A stretch of DNA of 64,000 nucleotides. Source: Juglans regia. Taxonomy: Eukaryota; Streptophyta; Magnoliopsida; Fagales; Juglandaceae. The translations under genes were made by a program, and so were the position numbers. Of this stretch, positions 1 through 11,860 are shown piece by piece. The stretch is taken from assembly GCF_001411555.2 (NCBI RefSeq), contig NC_049914.1, positions 17,046,298-17,110,297 on the forward strand. The letters run 5' to 3'. The notes beneath the pieces are model-generated. The model made no database searches and had not been told where the DNA came from. It saw nothing but the letters and a program-made list of their open reading frames with translations. The number at the start of each line of letters is the position of its first letter. Positions within the stretch are counted from its first letter, which is position 1.

Positions 1-506
1 TATGTCGTGCACAAATCTGTGGCTTTCTACTTTTGTTTATACATAGCTTTTGGCCTCCCCCCCATGCTTCTTATTGCTTTGGAAAATTGATGCTCTACAC
101 GCTGATATGTGCAAATTATTTCCTTATCCTTTTTTATTGGGGTTAGAGTATTTTATACATACTAAACAAATTAGATACAGTATTTTTAACCAGATACCTA
201 TTGTCAACCGAGTACAACAGTTGGGACTTCAAATTCTTGTTGGATACAATGAAATTTTGGAGGTTATATTCTTTGGTCTCTTCTGAATCCTGTTTGGTTT
301 TTCTCCCCTTTGGCCTCTGCCATATGGTTTTTTAGGAAGAATTCAGATGTAAAGAGGAGTGAAAATAACACATCTTATGCATGTTATTTTGGGTTTTTAA
401 AAAAGCCAAAACCTGAAGAAATTAAACCAATAATAGCTTAGATGATTGTTGTAGACACAGAAGTGGAGCTCTTTTTCATTCATCTTTTGCGTAAATTGTC
501 TTCTAG
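1..506 (+). other. probable intron of the DNA ligase 1 gene
   Basis: This stretch lies directly upstream of the first visible LIG1 exon and ends in a pyrimidine-rich tract and AG acceptor at 505-506. No reading frame in it resembles the ligase segment expected before the first visible exon, so the preceding exon must lie left of the window. The short open frame at 50-286 looks like chance. Confidence 0.6.
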
Positions 507-970
507 GTTTGGGAGGTCAAAGCTGCAGACTTGACTATTAGCCCTGTTCATCGTGCTGCAATTGGCATTGTGGATCCTGATAAGGTTGATTTTTTTTTTT
601 TTTTTGAGATGATTGTTTTTGATATCCTCAGTCTAACAAGGTGCTTTGGCTAATTTGTGGAAGGGCATTTCTCTTCGATTCCCACGCCTGGTTCGGATTC
701 GGGAAGACAAGACTCCTGAGCAGTCCTCTTCATCTGAGCTGGTGAAGAACAATCCTCATTATCTGATCATTTGATTATATGGTTACAGAACGAACAAACA
801 AGGAAAAAAAAAAATGAAATTCTCAACTATTCATACCCCAGTTATCAGTTTGAACTCCATTTATTTATTATAGTTTTTAATATTCCTTCTTATTTTTTTA
901 GGTTGCTGACATGTATAATGCTCAAAAGCACAACCACCCGAACAATCAAGATGATAATGAAGATGAGTAA
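507..970 (+). CDS. LIG1: DNA ligase 1, C-terminal three exons (5' part outside window)
   Basis: ATP-dependent DNA ligase 1 seals nicks between Okazaki fragments and in excision repair in the nucleus. Three exons are visible: 507-584, 664-741 and 902-970 (TAA at 968-970). Each is a whole number of codons (26, 26, 22 plus stop), and the introns at 585-663 and 742-901 begin GT and end AG. The first exon reads [20 protein letters not shown], the second includes [16 protein letters not shown], the third [10 protein letters not shown] with an acidic tail. These match the end of the OB-fold domain and the C-terminal tail of plant LIG1. The OB-fold arginine/lysine-rich segment [12 protein letters not shown] is intact, and no stop or frameshift is seen, so the gene is probably functional. 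The catalytic lysine lies outside the window. Identity comes from recalled family sequence and is strong. Confidence 0.93.
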
Positions 971-2540
971 GAATTTTTGGAGAAATTTATTTCAATGTAA
1001 AAGATCAGCTGTTTGGTCAATGCAGCCCACGCTAGTTGATAACAGAATGGGAATTTTCTGTCATCTAAGGTTATAACTTGTGGTGAGCGCCTAACCACCA
1101 TATAGCCCCTTAATGTGGTGTAGTACCATTATGAAGTTCTTAATTTATCCTGTTAGAAATAGAATGAATGGCCTGTCATGCAGAGTTTTCATTTTCTGCT
1201 TTAAGGCAATCATAGTTGTACATAAAACTTTCAGACATTATAGTTGCTTTGTTTTGGTGTGAGTACATTTGAGCAGATGATCTGTTTCTAAACTGATAAC
1301 TGATAACTGCTGCATTAACTGATGACTCGTGCATCAGACATGCTGGATTACCACTATATTATGGGGGCATTAGGATTAAGAGGGATCCCTTGGTGTAAGT
1401 CGACCAAAATGTTGATCAAAGAGATGATCTTGATCATCAAGCGAAGCCTACTAGGAAGAATGATCTGAGATATTCGTGTATAACTAAGGTTTTCCGTTCA
1501 TTTATTTTTAATTGCAACCTGTTTGTTTTTTAGACTGATAAAATCGGCTTCCACCATGGACAATTATTTGGGCCGGGTCTTCCGGTAGATGCTCTGCATT
1601 TCTTTTTCTTTTTTTTTTGAAAGGAGATGCTCTGCATTTCTAATTGTCTTTCCTGGCGGTTTTGTCTAGGAAGAAATAAATATTTGAGCCGAAACAATGT
1701 TTGGTCCAGACACTCGTGAGATGGATGAGATGGTCCATCCTTGCAGTTGGAGGGCACTCACCCTCATCCAATCTATAATCGTTGCATTCATCGTGTACAC
1801 CATCTACACAACCTTTTTTCTCCCTAAACCCCTTTTTGTGATAAAATAATGCGTCGTTTTTGGTGCAGTGTTGATGAGAAGACTACACACTTATTGTCCC
1901 AAAGGTATGGGAATCCATTTTCACCTCCCAAGTGCTTGGATGGACTTTCAGTTTCTGCCGAATGCACCACATAACTCAACCCATTTAAAAATTTGGTTAG
2001 AAAGTCCTTAATCTTTCCTGCTCTTGATTAATTTTTGCCCACTCTAATCACAAATGCTTGAAACACCCATCAACCATTCTCCAAACCCAAGCCCGCCCTG
2101 AGGATTCTTGGTTCTAGCAGGCTTCCTCCAAATCAAACCTTTAAAAATGCAGTTGTTACCTGGTTTGTAACCCTTGATTTTGAGCCACCCCACCACCCAT
2201 ACTCCACTACTCTCATCTTATGGATTAACCCATAGGAGGATCACTATGTTCTCACCTCATTAACCTTGACTACAAAATAGGGGTACAGAACTTGACCGCC
2301 AATGCAATGTTTTCAATCCTAACCCGACCGAGTGAAAATTTGCATGGGCATTTCAGGTTTGGGTTTCTTTGGTATGATTGTTGTTGGGTACATACATACA
2401 TGTATGTGTGTGTGTGTGGTAGACAAGGAAAGACTAGTTGGCGAGCAAAGGCAGAATCACGTGGGACTCACATGAGAGAGGACAATTAATGGATAAAACT
2501 ACACCAAACACACTGTATGGGCTCAAGATAAAATTTAGAA
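971..2540 (+). other. LIG1 3' UTR and intergenic DNA
   Basis: The first few hundred bases presumably hold the LIG1 3' UTR. The rest has no convincing coding frame. A 16-bp word (gatgctctgcatttct) occurs twice around 1587-1641, separated by a T/A-rich stretch. Short open frames at 1530-1757 (-) and 2292-2489 (+) show no recognisable domain. A (TG)n run lies near 2402-2418. Confidence 0.5.
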
Positions 2541-2842
2541 AGACATCACGCTCAACATGGAAACGCAACTAACCGTATCCCATTAAGATCAGAATCCACA
2601 GATAAGTCTAAGCGAGATACTCGTGTTAGATGGACGCTATAAAAGGCAAAGGCCTATATATATATATATATATTTCTTTATATATTTATATTTTGTATAT
2701 ACTATAAAATATATAACTAAAAAGATCCGTTGTCTACATCATGCTTAGCATGGAAACTCAACCAATCGTATCTCATTAAGATCAGAATCCACAAATAAGT
2801 CTGAGCGAGATACCCATATCAGATGGACACTTAAAAAGGTAG
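2541..2842. repeat. pair of ~108-bp direct repeats around an AT spacer
   Basis: The segments 2541-2648 and 2735-2842 are diverged copies of one sequence. Both contain cattaagatcagaatccaca and the following aagtct(a/g)agcgagatac. The 86-bp spacer holds a (TA)n run at about 2655-2673. The repeats adjoin the 3' end of the reverse-strand gypsy element and are probably part of its decayed LTR, but a second origin cannot be excluded. Confidence 0.7.
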
Positions 2843-2897
2843 AATCCACACGGTAAGACTCGGCACTTGGAAATCTCATAATCTCAATTCACATCAT

Positions 2898-3860
2898 TCA
2901 AAGAACTCCTTTCAATTTATGCCAGCATAGCTTTTGTCTACTTTGTGCTGTAGTCATTCTCTCTCGTATGAGTTTGACTTGCTCTTTCATCTCTTCTATC
3001 ATTTCTGGTCCCATAAGCCTACCTTCTCCCACTTCGTCCCAACATATAGGTGACCTACACTTCCTTCCATATAGGGCTTCATATGGGGCCATTTGCATAG
3101 TTGCCTAGTAACTGTTATTATACGCAAATTCAATAAGTGGGACATGGTTCTCCCAAGAGCCTTTAAAATCCAATACGCAAGCCCTCAACATATCTTCCAC
3201 TTCCTGGATCTTCCTTTCCAACTGTCTGTCAGTCTGTGTATGGTATGCACTACTAAATCTCAATTTAGTGCCCATTGTTGCTTGCAAAATTTTCTAGAAA
3301 TGAGATGTAAATTTTGGCTCATGATCTGACACTATGGTTTAGGCACACCTTGAAGCCTAACTATTTCCTTAACATATAGTCGAGTCAGCTTCCCTAAAGT
3401 GTCTCTAGTAGTGATTGGAAGCAAATAGGTGCTTTTGATCAATTTATCTATGACCACCCAAATTGCACTCTTGCCTCTAGGAGTTCGGGGTAACCTAACT
3501 ACAAAGTCCATAGTTATATCATTATATTTCCATTCTGGGATGGGTAGGGGTTGCAGACCCTTGGCAGGTCTCTAATGCTCCACTTTCACCTGTCTACACA
3601 TGATGCACCTTTCAATGAAGTGGGCGATGTCCCGCTTCATTCATTCCAACCAAAAATTCTTCTTCAGGTCCAGGTACATCTTCGTGCTTCCTAGGTGTAT
3701 TGAATATGGTGTTGAATGGGCTTTTGTGAGTATCTTTTCCTTAATTTCCAAATTCGCCAAAACCACTCTTCGCACTTTGTAAAACAAGGTTCCGCACTTG
3801 CCCAAACTAAAATGCAAGGGCCCCTTTGATTTTTTGACCCTTTGTCGAATTCCGAACAAT
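2898..3860 (-). pseudogene. gypsy integrase, broken
   Basis: On the minus strand the region runs from the zinc-finger-like HLGSTKMYLDLKKNFW (near 3650) through a core with the first catalytic Asp in ITMDFVVRLPRTPRG (near 3500). It continues into TDRQLERKIQEVEDMLRAC with the catalytic Glu (near 3230), then LIEFAYNNSY and MAPYEALYGRKCRSPICWDE (near 3040-3098). Frame changes occur around 3290-3320 and at 3100. The second Asp motif is shifted out of frame. The chromatin-facing C-terminal part usual in this family is absent because the sequence switches to LTR-like DNA at about 2898. Confidence 0.88.
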
Positions 3861-4079
3861 TTTAGGTCCTTCCTTTGCTAATCCATTGAATCATTGTAGT
3901 CTATTGCCCTTAACTCTTGCATAAAGACGAGGACTTCTTTCTTGTTGTGAACTTTCTACTAATAGTTTCCTCATTCCTTCAAGGAGTGAGTCTATTTCCG
4001 CAGATCCTCCTGCATTTCTGGTTCGAGACTTCTGACTTAGTGCATTGGTGGTCATTTTGGCCTTTTCCGGATGATACTT

Positions 4080-5310
4080 GATTTCAAACTAATAATCTCT
4101 TAGAGTCTCCAACTATCTTCTTTGTCTCATGTTGTGGTTTTTATGGTTGAAGAGATGTCTCAATCTTTTGTGGTTCGTGTACACCTCACAAGTTTTCCTG
4201 TAAAGGTAATGTTGCCAAATCCTCAAGGCGATTAACACCACTGCCAGCTCCAAATTAGGGTTAGGGTAGTTCCTTTCATGATCCTTCAGTTGCTTAGATG
4301 CATAAGCCACTACTCTTCTTTCTTGCATTAGAACACATCCTAGCCCATACTTTGACGTGTCACTAAACACCACAAATGGTTTATAGGATTCTGGCAGTGC
4401 CAATATAGGGGCTGCGGTCAATCTTCTCTTTAGTTCCTCAAAACTTTGCTAGCATAACTGGTTCCATATGAATTTGGTGTTTTTTGTTTGTCAACGCCGT
4501 AAATGGACGCGATAGCTTAGAAAATCCTTTTACGAATCTCCTATAATAGCTGGCTAGTCCTAAAAAATTCCTAACTTCATGTACCGTTGTGGGATGCTAT
4601 CAATCTACAACCGCTTCAATCTTACTTGGATCCACTATGATTACTTCTTTGGATATCACATGACAAAGGAACTTAACTTCTTCTCACCAGAACTCACACT
4701 TACTGAGTGTGGCGAACAAATGGTGTTCCTTCAGTTTCCCCAGTACCAACCTCAAGTGACTCTTATGCTCTTTGACATCCTTGAAATATACTAGGGTATC
4801 ATCTATGAACATCACCATGAACGTATCTAAGAATGGCCTGAACACCCTATTCATTATATCTACGAATGCTGCTAGAGCATTGGCCAAACCAAATAGCCTC
4901 ACGGTGAACTCAAAATGTTGATACCTCATTCTAAACACCATTTTGGATATGTCACATTCCTTAGTCCTTATTGGTGGTAACCGAACCTAAGGTCAATTTT
5001 AGAGAATATTGAAACTCCTTATAACTGATCGAACATGTCGTCTATCCTAGGCAAGGGATTGTTCTTTATCCTTACCTTGTTCAATTCCCTGTAATCAATG
5101 CACATTCTAAGAGTCTCGTCCTTTTTTTTAATGAACAATACCGATGCTCCCCAAGGCTATGAACTAGGTCTAATGAATCCCTTAGCCAGTAACTCTTGTA
5201 ATTGACTCTTTAATTCCCTTAACTCTGACGACCCCATTCTATACGGTGCCTTGTGTATTGGAGCTGTTCCTGGTTCCAGCTCAATTGAAAACTCAACTTC
5301 CTTAAAACGG
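4080..5310 (-). pseudogene. gypsy reverse transcriptase and RNase H, broken
   Basis: Minus-strand frames show RT motifs FGLANALAAFVDIMNRVF and the catalytic FIDDTLVY (around 4800-4860), followed by HKSHLRLVLGKLKEH. RNase H follows at 4113-4421 with FVVFSDTSKYGLGCVLMQ, VVAYASKQLKDHERNYP and LRIWQHYLYRKTCEVYTNHK. The usual TDHKSL Asp has become Asn (YTNHKRL). Stops and shifts separate the pieces, including one near 4450 and several at 4950-5300. The protein would sit between protease and integrase in the polyprotein. Confidence 0.88.
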
Positions 5311-5318
5311 GGCAATCT

Positions 5319-5860
5319 TTACAATTCCTCAAACACTTCGAGGAACTCATCCACTACTGGCATTCCTTGTACTTCCTTAGGTTCAAGCGATTTAAGCACT
5401 ATGTGAACTAAGTAAGCCTCTACTCCTCCTGCCAAATCTCTTTTGGCTTGAAATGACGAAAATATTCTTGGCATTGACTGTAACTTACTGCCTTGAAATA
5501 CCTTGCCCTCCTCCTCTCTGGACATAAGAAATATTGATGTCTGTTGTTGATAGTTTATACTCGCGTAATTTCGAAGCAACCAATCCATCCCCAGAATAAT
5601 ATCAAACTCGAGCAAATTGAATAATATCAAGTTTGATTCCATAACTACTCTACCTATTTCTAGTGGGCAACTCGTAGCTATCGTGGTGCAAGATACTACC
5701 TCCCCAGTTGGTAATGCTACAGTGAGTCTCTGTAGCATCGGCTTATAGTCCAAAGACCACTTGTCCTAGCAAATGTAGTAGACTCGAACGACTGGGACAC
5801 ATCCAAACCAAACAAGGTACTTGCGTAGTATTCGAACATCCTAACTCGCCCTGAAATGAT
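5319..5860 (-). pseudogene. gypsy aspartic protease region, catalytic motif lost
   Basis: A minus-strand frame of 144 codons (5319-5753) includes LLEFDIILGMDWLLRNYA, the conserved C-terminal half of the Ty3/gypsy protease. Upstream (5760-5860), where a D-S/T-G-A catalytic motif is expected, the frame reads FGLDVSQSFESTTFA, so the active-site Asp triad cannot be recognised. Protease releases gag and pol products in working elements; this copy could not. Confidence 0.75.
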
Positions 5861-5911
5861 TATACCTATCGATCTTTATGACTATATGCCTCAAACACTA
5901 CTGAATTAACC

Positions 5912-6800
5912 TTAGGTTGGGGCCATACCTGTGATGACGCCTACCTTCTGGGTCTCTAGAGCATCCTCATCGGCCTCTCCTAGCGTTAACGCATACATTC
6001 TCGCATGCACCATCTGACTTTGTCCTCCCTGTCCTCCTATGGGGCCTGTCCTTTTCTCTTGAACTGCTTGAGGGCAATCCTTGGCGTAATGCCTTATCTG
6101 GCCACACCTATAGCATGACATTGAAGCCTGACGACACTCTTCCTTGTGAGACCTATGGCAGTGACTACATACTAGAGCTCTGCCTCCTAAGCGTACTTTG
6201 GGGTAACTGATGGGTGTACCCCATCCTTGTCACAAACTTTCAGGGCAAGTCAGAACTGCCTCCTTCTCCCAAAAACGTACTCCGTTTCTGGCCCATCATA
6301 ACAACCATCTGATAGTGGTGTTTGCGATCTGCTATTGAGGCCACATTCATCATCCTCTGAAAGTCATGTACTTTTAAACATGCCACTTGCATACATATGC
6401 ATGGTTGTAATCCATCCTAAAATTGCTCTGCATGCATGCATTTCTTTCGTAGAAATGAGATGAGGGAAAAACCTTCCCAGCTTCATAAATTTAGTGGCAT
6501 GTTGCTCAACAGTCATCTTGCCCTGGACTAAATTGGTGAAATCCTTTTATTTCTACTATCTCCCTATAGCAGGAAAATATCGATCAACGAATTCTTTCTT
6601 AAATCTCTCCCAAGTAATGGCTTCCATGGATCCCAACTCCATGACAAGCGATTGTCTCTTGGCACTCCACCAAATCGCCACCTCTCCTTGGAATAAGTAA
6701 CTTGTGTACAACATCTTTTAATTCTCTGCACAACCGTAGACCTCAAAAGTTAGTTCGATATCCGTAATCTACCTCTCCGCCTTCATTGTCGCTTCATTTA
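5912..6800 (-). pseudogene. gypsy gag with CCHC zinc knuckle, broken
   Basis: A minus-strand frame at 5912-6121 opens with CYRCGQIRHYAKDC, a complete CX2CX4HX4C nucleocapsid knuckle. Further upstream in the element, 6494-6800 keeps pieces of the gag core (WKPLLGRDLRKNSLIDIFL and NEATMKAER-like residues), but in broken frames. The gag frame is interrupted at about 6805 by a nested CCGGTCC-rich insertion, so gag N-terminal material must lie beyond 8112. Confidence 0.75.
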
Positions 6801-6804
6801 TAAA

Positions 6805-8112
6805 GAAACCTGGACTGAACCGGTGGGTTTGGGCCGGTACCGGGTTTTGTCCACTCCGGTTAAGGTTGCAAACGGTCTGGTTCGGTTCGGTCCGGCGATT
6901 TTTCGGTCCATCATTTTTCCGGACAGGACCGGACCAAACACCCAAAGGGACTGGACCGGATTGGGGTCCAGTCGGTTAGGCCTATTTTTTTTTTAAATAA
7001 TTAATAAAAAAATATTTAAAATAATAAATTAAATTAAGTGACTTATTAATGTGGATTATGTAACAAACTCAATAAAAAAATATTTTATATGGTCAATGAT
7101 AATAAATTAGATGAAAATTATATTATTAATTTATATAATTACTATATAATTAACTAATTGATATTATATATTTATTAATTCATAGAATATTAACAAGTGT
7201 TAATAGCATATTTAAAATTTTATATTGTTAATTTATAGAATATTAACAAGTATTAATAATATATTTAAAAATTTATATTGTTAATTGTATAATTATTATA
7301 TATAATATATATTTTTTTTTATTTTTCATTCGATCCGGTCCGGTACAAAAAAACCCTGGACCGTGGACCGGACCGAATGTTTTCGGTCCTCTAAAATGTG
7401 GACTGGACCGGACCAGTATAAGTCTCGATCCGGTCCGGTCCGGACAGAAACGGTCGGTCCGTTCTGTCCGACTGGACCGTTTATCACCCCTAAGTTTGGT
7501 ACTGGTTTCATTTTTCTCAAAATCGGCTAAAATCGGTCTAGTTTCGATTTTTATTTTTCTAACAACGGATGGAACTGGACCGGACCGGTCCATATGTATA
7601 TATATTAATTTTTATATTGTATAAAATATTTTTTATATGATTTTTTATATTATATATAATTTTTTTATATAACATATAAGTATATATAAAATAATTTTGT
7701 ATTATATGATAAATTACTAATTAAGATAATATTAAATTATAAAATCCTATATCACTATAATCTATTGTATTAATAGTTATACTTATACTATATATTATAA
7801 TATACAATAATATATCACTATATTATATATCAGAATATATCACTATAGTCTATGGTACAATTATAATATATATTAAAATATACTATAATATATTATTACT
7901 ATATTATTATATACTATAATATACTATATTATATATACTATATAATATACTAGAAAAACTAGACCGAACTGGACCAGAATGAGTAAAACTGGAAGTATCG
8001 GTTTAAAGATATAACCGGTGCAGTATCGGTTCTTCAAATATCAAAACCGGTATATACTAGTTCAGTTTTAAAATATATCCAAAATCGGACCGAACCGGAC
8101 CGGTTACACCCC
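6805..8112. mobile_element. nested CCGGTCC-rich non-autonomous element inside gag
   Basis: About 1.3 kb separates gag sequence on the left from leader-like sequence on the right. Both edges are packed with short GGTCCGGT / GGACCGGAC words in several arrangements. The centre (6990-7320 and 7590-7960) is extremely AT-rich with TA words and no coding frame. The right edge reads ccggttacacccctac, which resembles the TAGGGGTGTAACCGG start seen in some plant hAT-type non-autonomous elements. The left edge lacks a matching terminus and may be truncated. A target duplication could not be fixed (aagaaacc versus aagaacc is suggestive only). Confidence 0.6.
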
Positions 8113-8579
8113 TACTAAGAACCGCTCGTAAGTACAACCTCGCTGCTTGACATGCGGGAGATTGACTTTTTGTATCTACATCTACTATTAGAAAAAAATC
8201 ATGTTATTGCTATAACATATCCGTGATACAGTTAATAGCTCGTGCTATGTCGTTGCCTCCTTCACCACGAGGTTAATCTGTTTCATGATCACCCCTAGAT
8301 CATATCCTAATATTATGGTACTATTTCTTAATGACATTATGGGTTTACCCAGAGTCGTAATACCAAGCTGTGGCACCCTCGGCCCTTGGTAATGTACTTG
8401 GCAAGGGTCTGTGGTGCCTGGGATGCCAACAGATTGGCAACATCCCAACCAATACGGGGGAAGCTTACAATTTGGCAATGAGCACACACTAGGTGTAATA
8501 CATCGCAACGAAATAGGTAAATGGATTAACCAAAGACTAATCCTAAATATACCATAGATATATACAAAGGAAAATTCTC

Positions 8580-9430
8580 AATTAACAGTAATATCCATGG
8601 CATTATCAATTCTTCCCAAATAATATTATACATTGTTATCAATTCATCATTTACATCGAAACATAATGAACCATACATAGTCCATCGCCTAACCAAAATA
8701 AGCTTCTTATAAATACCAATAAATACTAATTGGAGACAGGCCTTTGTAACTACTCATGTTGGACTGATCCTTCTTCCTCAAGAAAACCTGTATGAAGATC
8801 TACGGCCCCAAAGAACGAAATTGCAAGTGGGACCACGAGACTTCTACGAAATTTTAGTAGGTTAACCCATGGCAGTACTAACAATGAGAGATAATGGAAA
8901 TAAATATGGATACATTGTGGTGCCTCGTTCCTCGGTAAAGGACCTGGCTAGAATCCATGGTGCCAAGTGTGCTAGTTGATCAGAAACATCCCTGATTTAG
9001 ATCTAGAATAGGCGTGCAATTTCACAAGGAATTCACGTGTAAGCAAAATAGACATGTATATGTATATCGTAGCGGAATGAGTAAATGTTTAGTTAGAGAA
9101 TAATACTAGTTGTACTAGAGGTCTAAATTATAAATATGTTCATTCACACAAACATCCATATGTCACTATCACTTCCCAAATAATATTACACAGGACCAAT
9201 TGTGCTTTGCTCACGTCCAGGTATGATAGATCGAACATGATTTGTTGCCTAACTAAAGTAAAAAAAAAACTACTAACGAAGACAAGCCTCTGTTACTATC
9301 ACTCGGGCAGGGTTGGCCCTTCTTCCTTGGGAACCTCTCCTGAGCTATCTCTGCATCAAAGTCTATGGTTCCGATAAGTAAGTTGAACAACTATGACAAA
9401 ACTGCAAATGAGAGACAATGCACGTGAAGA
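8580..9430. repeat. diverged direct repeat pair within the LTR-like block
   Basis: Segments 8580-8910 and 9135-9430 share an ordered series of words: cttcccaaataatatta(t/c)ac, then gcctaac(c/t)aaa, then acaagcct/caggcct, then cttcttcct with following clause-like matches, then atgagaga(c/t)aatg. They are offset by roughly 550 bp. No coding potential is evident in either copy. Confidence 0.65.
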
Positions 9431-9469
9431 TGTAATGCACAGCCTTATCTAAAAGATATGTGAAGACAT

Positions 9470-11860
9470 ATGCTTATGCATGGTGAGGAATCACGTCTTA
9501 AGCAAAAACACATGCATTCATAGTTATGGCAAGTTGATTCACCTATTTTAAATCATCTGACATGAGGCATCACTCATTCAAGTCATACTCACTGAAACAC
9601 ACATGATCGACTTGGGGAATCTCTTTGCCTTGTCAACCGACTCAAAGACACCACACATGATACACCCAGGGAATCTCTCAATTCGCTTATCAAGTGAGAC
9701 CAATACAAAAGCGTTCCACTTATATCATCACAAGAACCCTTCCTCCCTATATGAGAAACTTGTTGCAATGTGTTGTAGGAATGTCACAGGGATTCCTATA
9801 CCCGCCCATGATGATTGACACACAATAAGACTCACGCACCCTAAAATCTGCAACATCATCAACCCAAACTATTCAAATTCAATATCTCAAAATTACAGTG
9901 TAAAGATATTCCATAAACACAATGAAATATGTATATTATTTTCATGAAAGAAAGGAAAAGTTATAGAATATGCAAGGCTAAATCTTACATCTCCACAATA
10001 TTTACCCCACATACCCAATACTGTCTTAGAAGCTAACTTGCCTCAATAGTATTTAAAATACTATGGGGGCGCTAACATTGCTCATCTCGTTGCTCCCTTT
10101 GAAGCCACTTGCTTTTTTTGAAGACTCCAACTCCAAAGACGCTCCAATACTTATGATCTCAAAAGTGGGATTTTGTCCCTTGTCTAATCCATTTTATAAG
10201 GCATGATCGTTAGGTGTCCTTCTGACATACTCTTGACTCCTGGTATGCTTGAATATGTCCCTTTGAACTCATATGTCTATATGCAGGATGACAGAGACAG
10301 GTTGACAGGACAAGACACGCAGGTTCCTACAGCTTGCCTTAATCCAATCTGCAATCCTTCCCCAAAAAAGGGTCTCCCACATGGCGCTGGACCATACATC
10401 CTAGTTTAGACAATATGACTTGTAGTGTTGTAATTTTTTTTTTTCACAAACTCAGTCTAGATGTGACCTTTCAAATGGAGTTTGGGCCTTTGTGGGGCTA
10501 CCTTTTGAGAGATTCCTTGTTATCCCAGAAGGCCCTTACATTCATATGGGTCTTGTTATTGACCGCTGCTCGCCTTATGCTTGTAACTCGCCCTATGCTC
10601 GAGCTACTAGCCTCTTTAACTTTTTTTTTCTCGTCTTTGTACGGTTAGTTCATTTTCTCACTTCACGAGTTCTGGGTGATAAATCCTTTGTTTCATGATG
10701 TGCTAAGGTGTGTCAACCCTACCTTCTACAGTGAACTCACTCTATTTGGACTAGATGCACCCTGCAGGCCACTACCACCTCATCTTCCATCTCTCCAAGG
10801 AAAGGATCTCTTCCTTACTTTCCCTTTTTCTTCTGTGGGTGGTCTCTCCCCCTTTCATTGGTGTAGTCCTCACATGCACTGTTTGATGTAAATAAAGTTG
10901 TGAACATATATATATTTATGCATGGCGAGGAATCACCATCTGAGTAGAAACACTTGTATTATTAGTCATGGCGAGGTATCACCCTCTAAGTAAATCTCAA
11001 GTATGTACAAGCATGGTGAAGAATCACCCTCTGAGCATATCTTATATATGCATAGTCATTATCATGGTGAGATATTACTCTCTTATCAAATTACATAAAA
11101 TCCACAATATCTCATCATATATGTACCAATAGGAAATCCCTCCATCCGTTTGACACGGGGAATCTCTCTACTCTATCAATGTATGAACTCATTCATCAAA
11201 ACTAATTCATTCGACTAGGGGAATCACTCTACCCGATCAACACACACATGGCACCACGCGTGATCAACCAAGTAACTTTCTCTACCCATGTTATAAAGTG
11301 AGGCCAATATGAAGATGTTCCACATTTATCATCACATGGAATCCCTCTACTAGTATTAAACTTGTGGAAACATGCCGTAGGAATGGCAAGGGGACTTTTC
11401 AACCCTTCAAAGATTATTAGACACAAGGTAAGACTTGACACTTGGAAATCACATCATCTCAATTCACATCATTTGAAGCTCATCATCTCAAAATCACAAC
11501 GTAAAGATAACAATAAACATAATGAAGAAAAAATCAATTTTATGTAAGGAGGAGGTGAGATACAGAATACGCAAATTCTGAATTTACAAAATACTCACAA
11601 CCATTTACCCCACATTCCCAGTATGGTCAGGGGAGTTAACCTACCTGTATAGAACAATATTACAAATAAAATCACGTTGTTGCTAGTCCCTCTGTCATGA
11701 AGTGTTGAAGTCACTAGACTCAGGAGAGAAGAAAGAGTAAATACTTTATTATTTCAAAAGTGAGATTTTGACTTTTGTCTAATACCTTTTATACAGCGAG
11801 ACTTTCAGTCATAGTCCTAACGCTCTTCTGACTCCTGTATGTTTGAAAGAGAGACCTTTA
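9470..11860. repeat. second diverged repeat pair (blocks 9470-10260 and 10913-11860)
   Basis: Both blocks open with tatgcatgg(t/c)gaggaatcac, continue with ggggaatctct motifs, then a gtaggaatg segment (9776 and 11379). They then share tctcaaaatcacaac/ctcaaaattacag and end with tcaaaagtg(g/a)gattttg followed by cttctgac. Block B also carries three or four short copies of a catgg(t/c)gaggaatcaccctctgag unit at 10920-11040. The 650 bases between the blocks show no recognisable content. Confidence 0.65.

Larger units (their letters stand above)
2843..8376 (-). mobile_element. degenerate Ty3/gypsy retrotransposon (Tekay/Del-like), reverse strand
   Basis: Reading right to left, the domain order is gag, CCHC knuckle, protease, reverse transcriptase, RNase H, integrase, as in Ty3/gypsy elements. 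The integrase tail is cut off: it stops after the equivalent of TAQSRQK near 2910 and runs directly into LTR-like DNA (2850-2897). That DNA resembles 11420-11480 (shared cacttggaaatc and ctcaattcacatcatt). A degenerate initiator-Met primer-binding site (TGGTAT on the minus strand) lies near 8367-8376, just inside the presumed LTR end ACA. Many stops and frameshifts make the element dead. The lineage call rests on integrase and RT motif style only. Confidence 0.85.
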
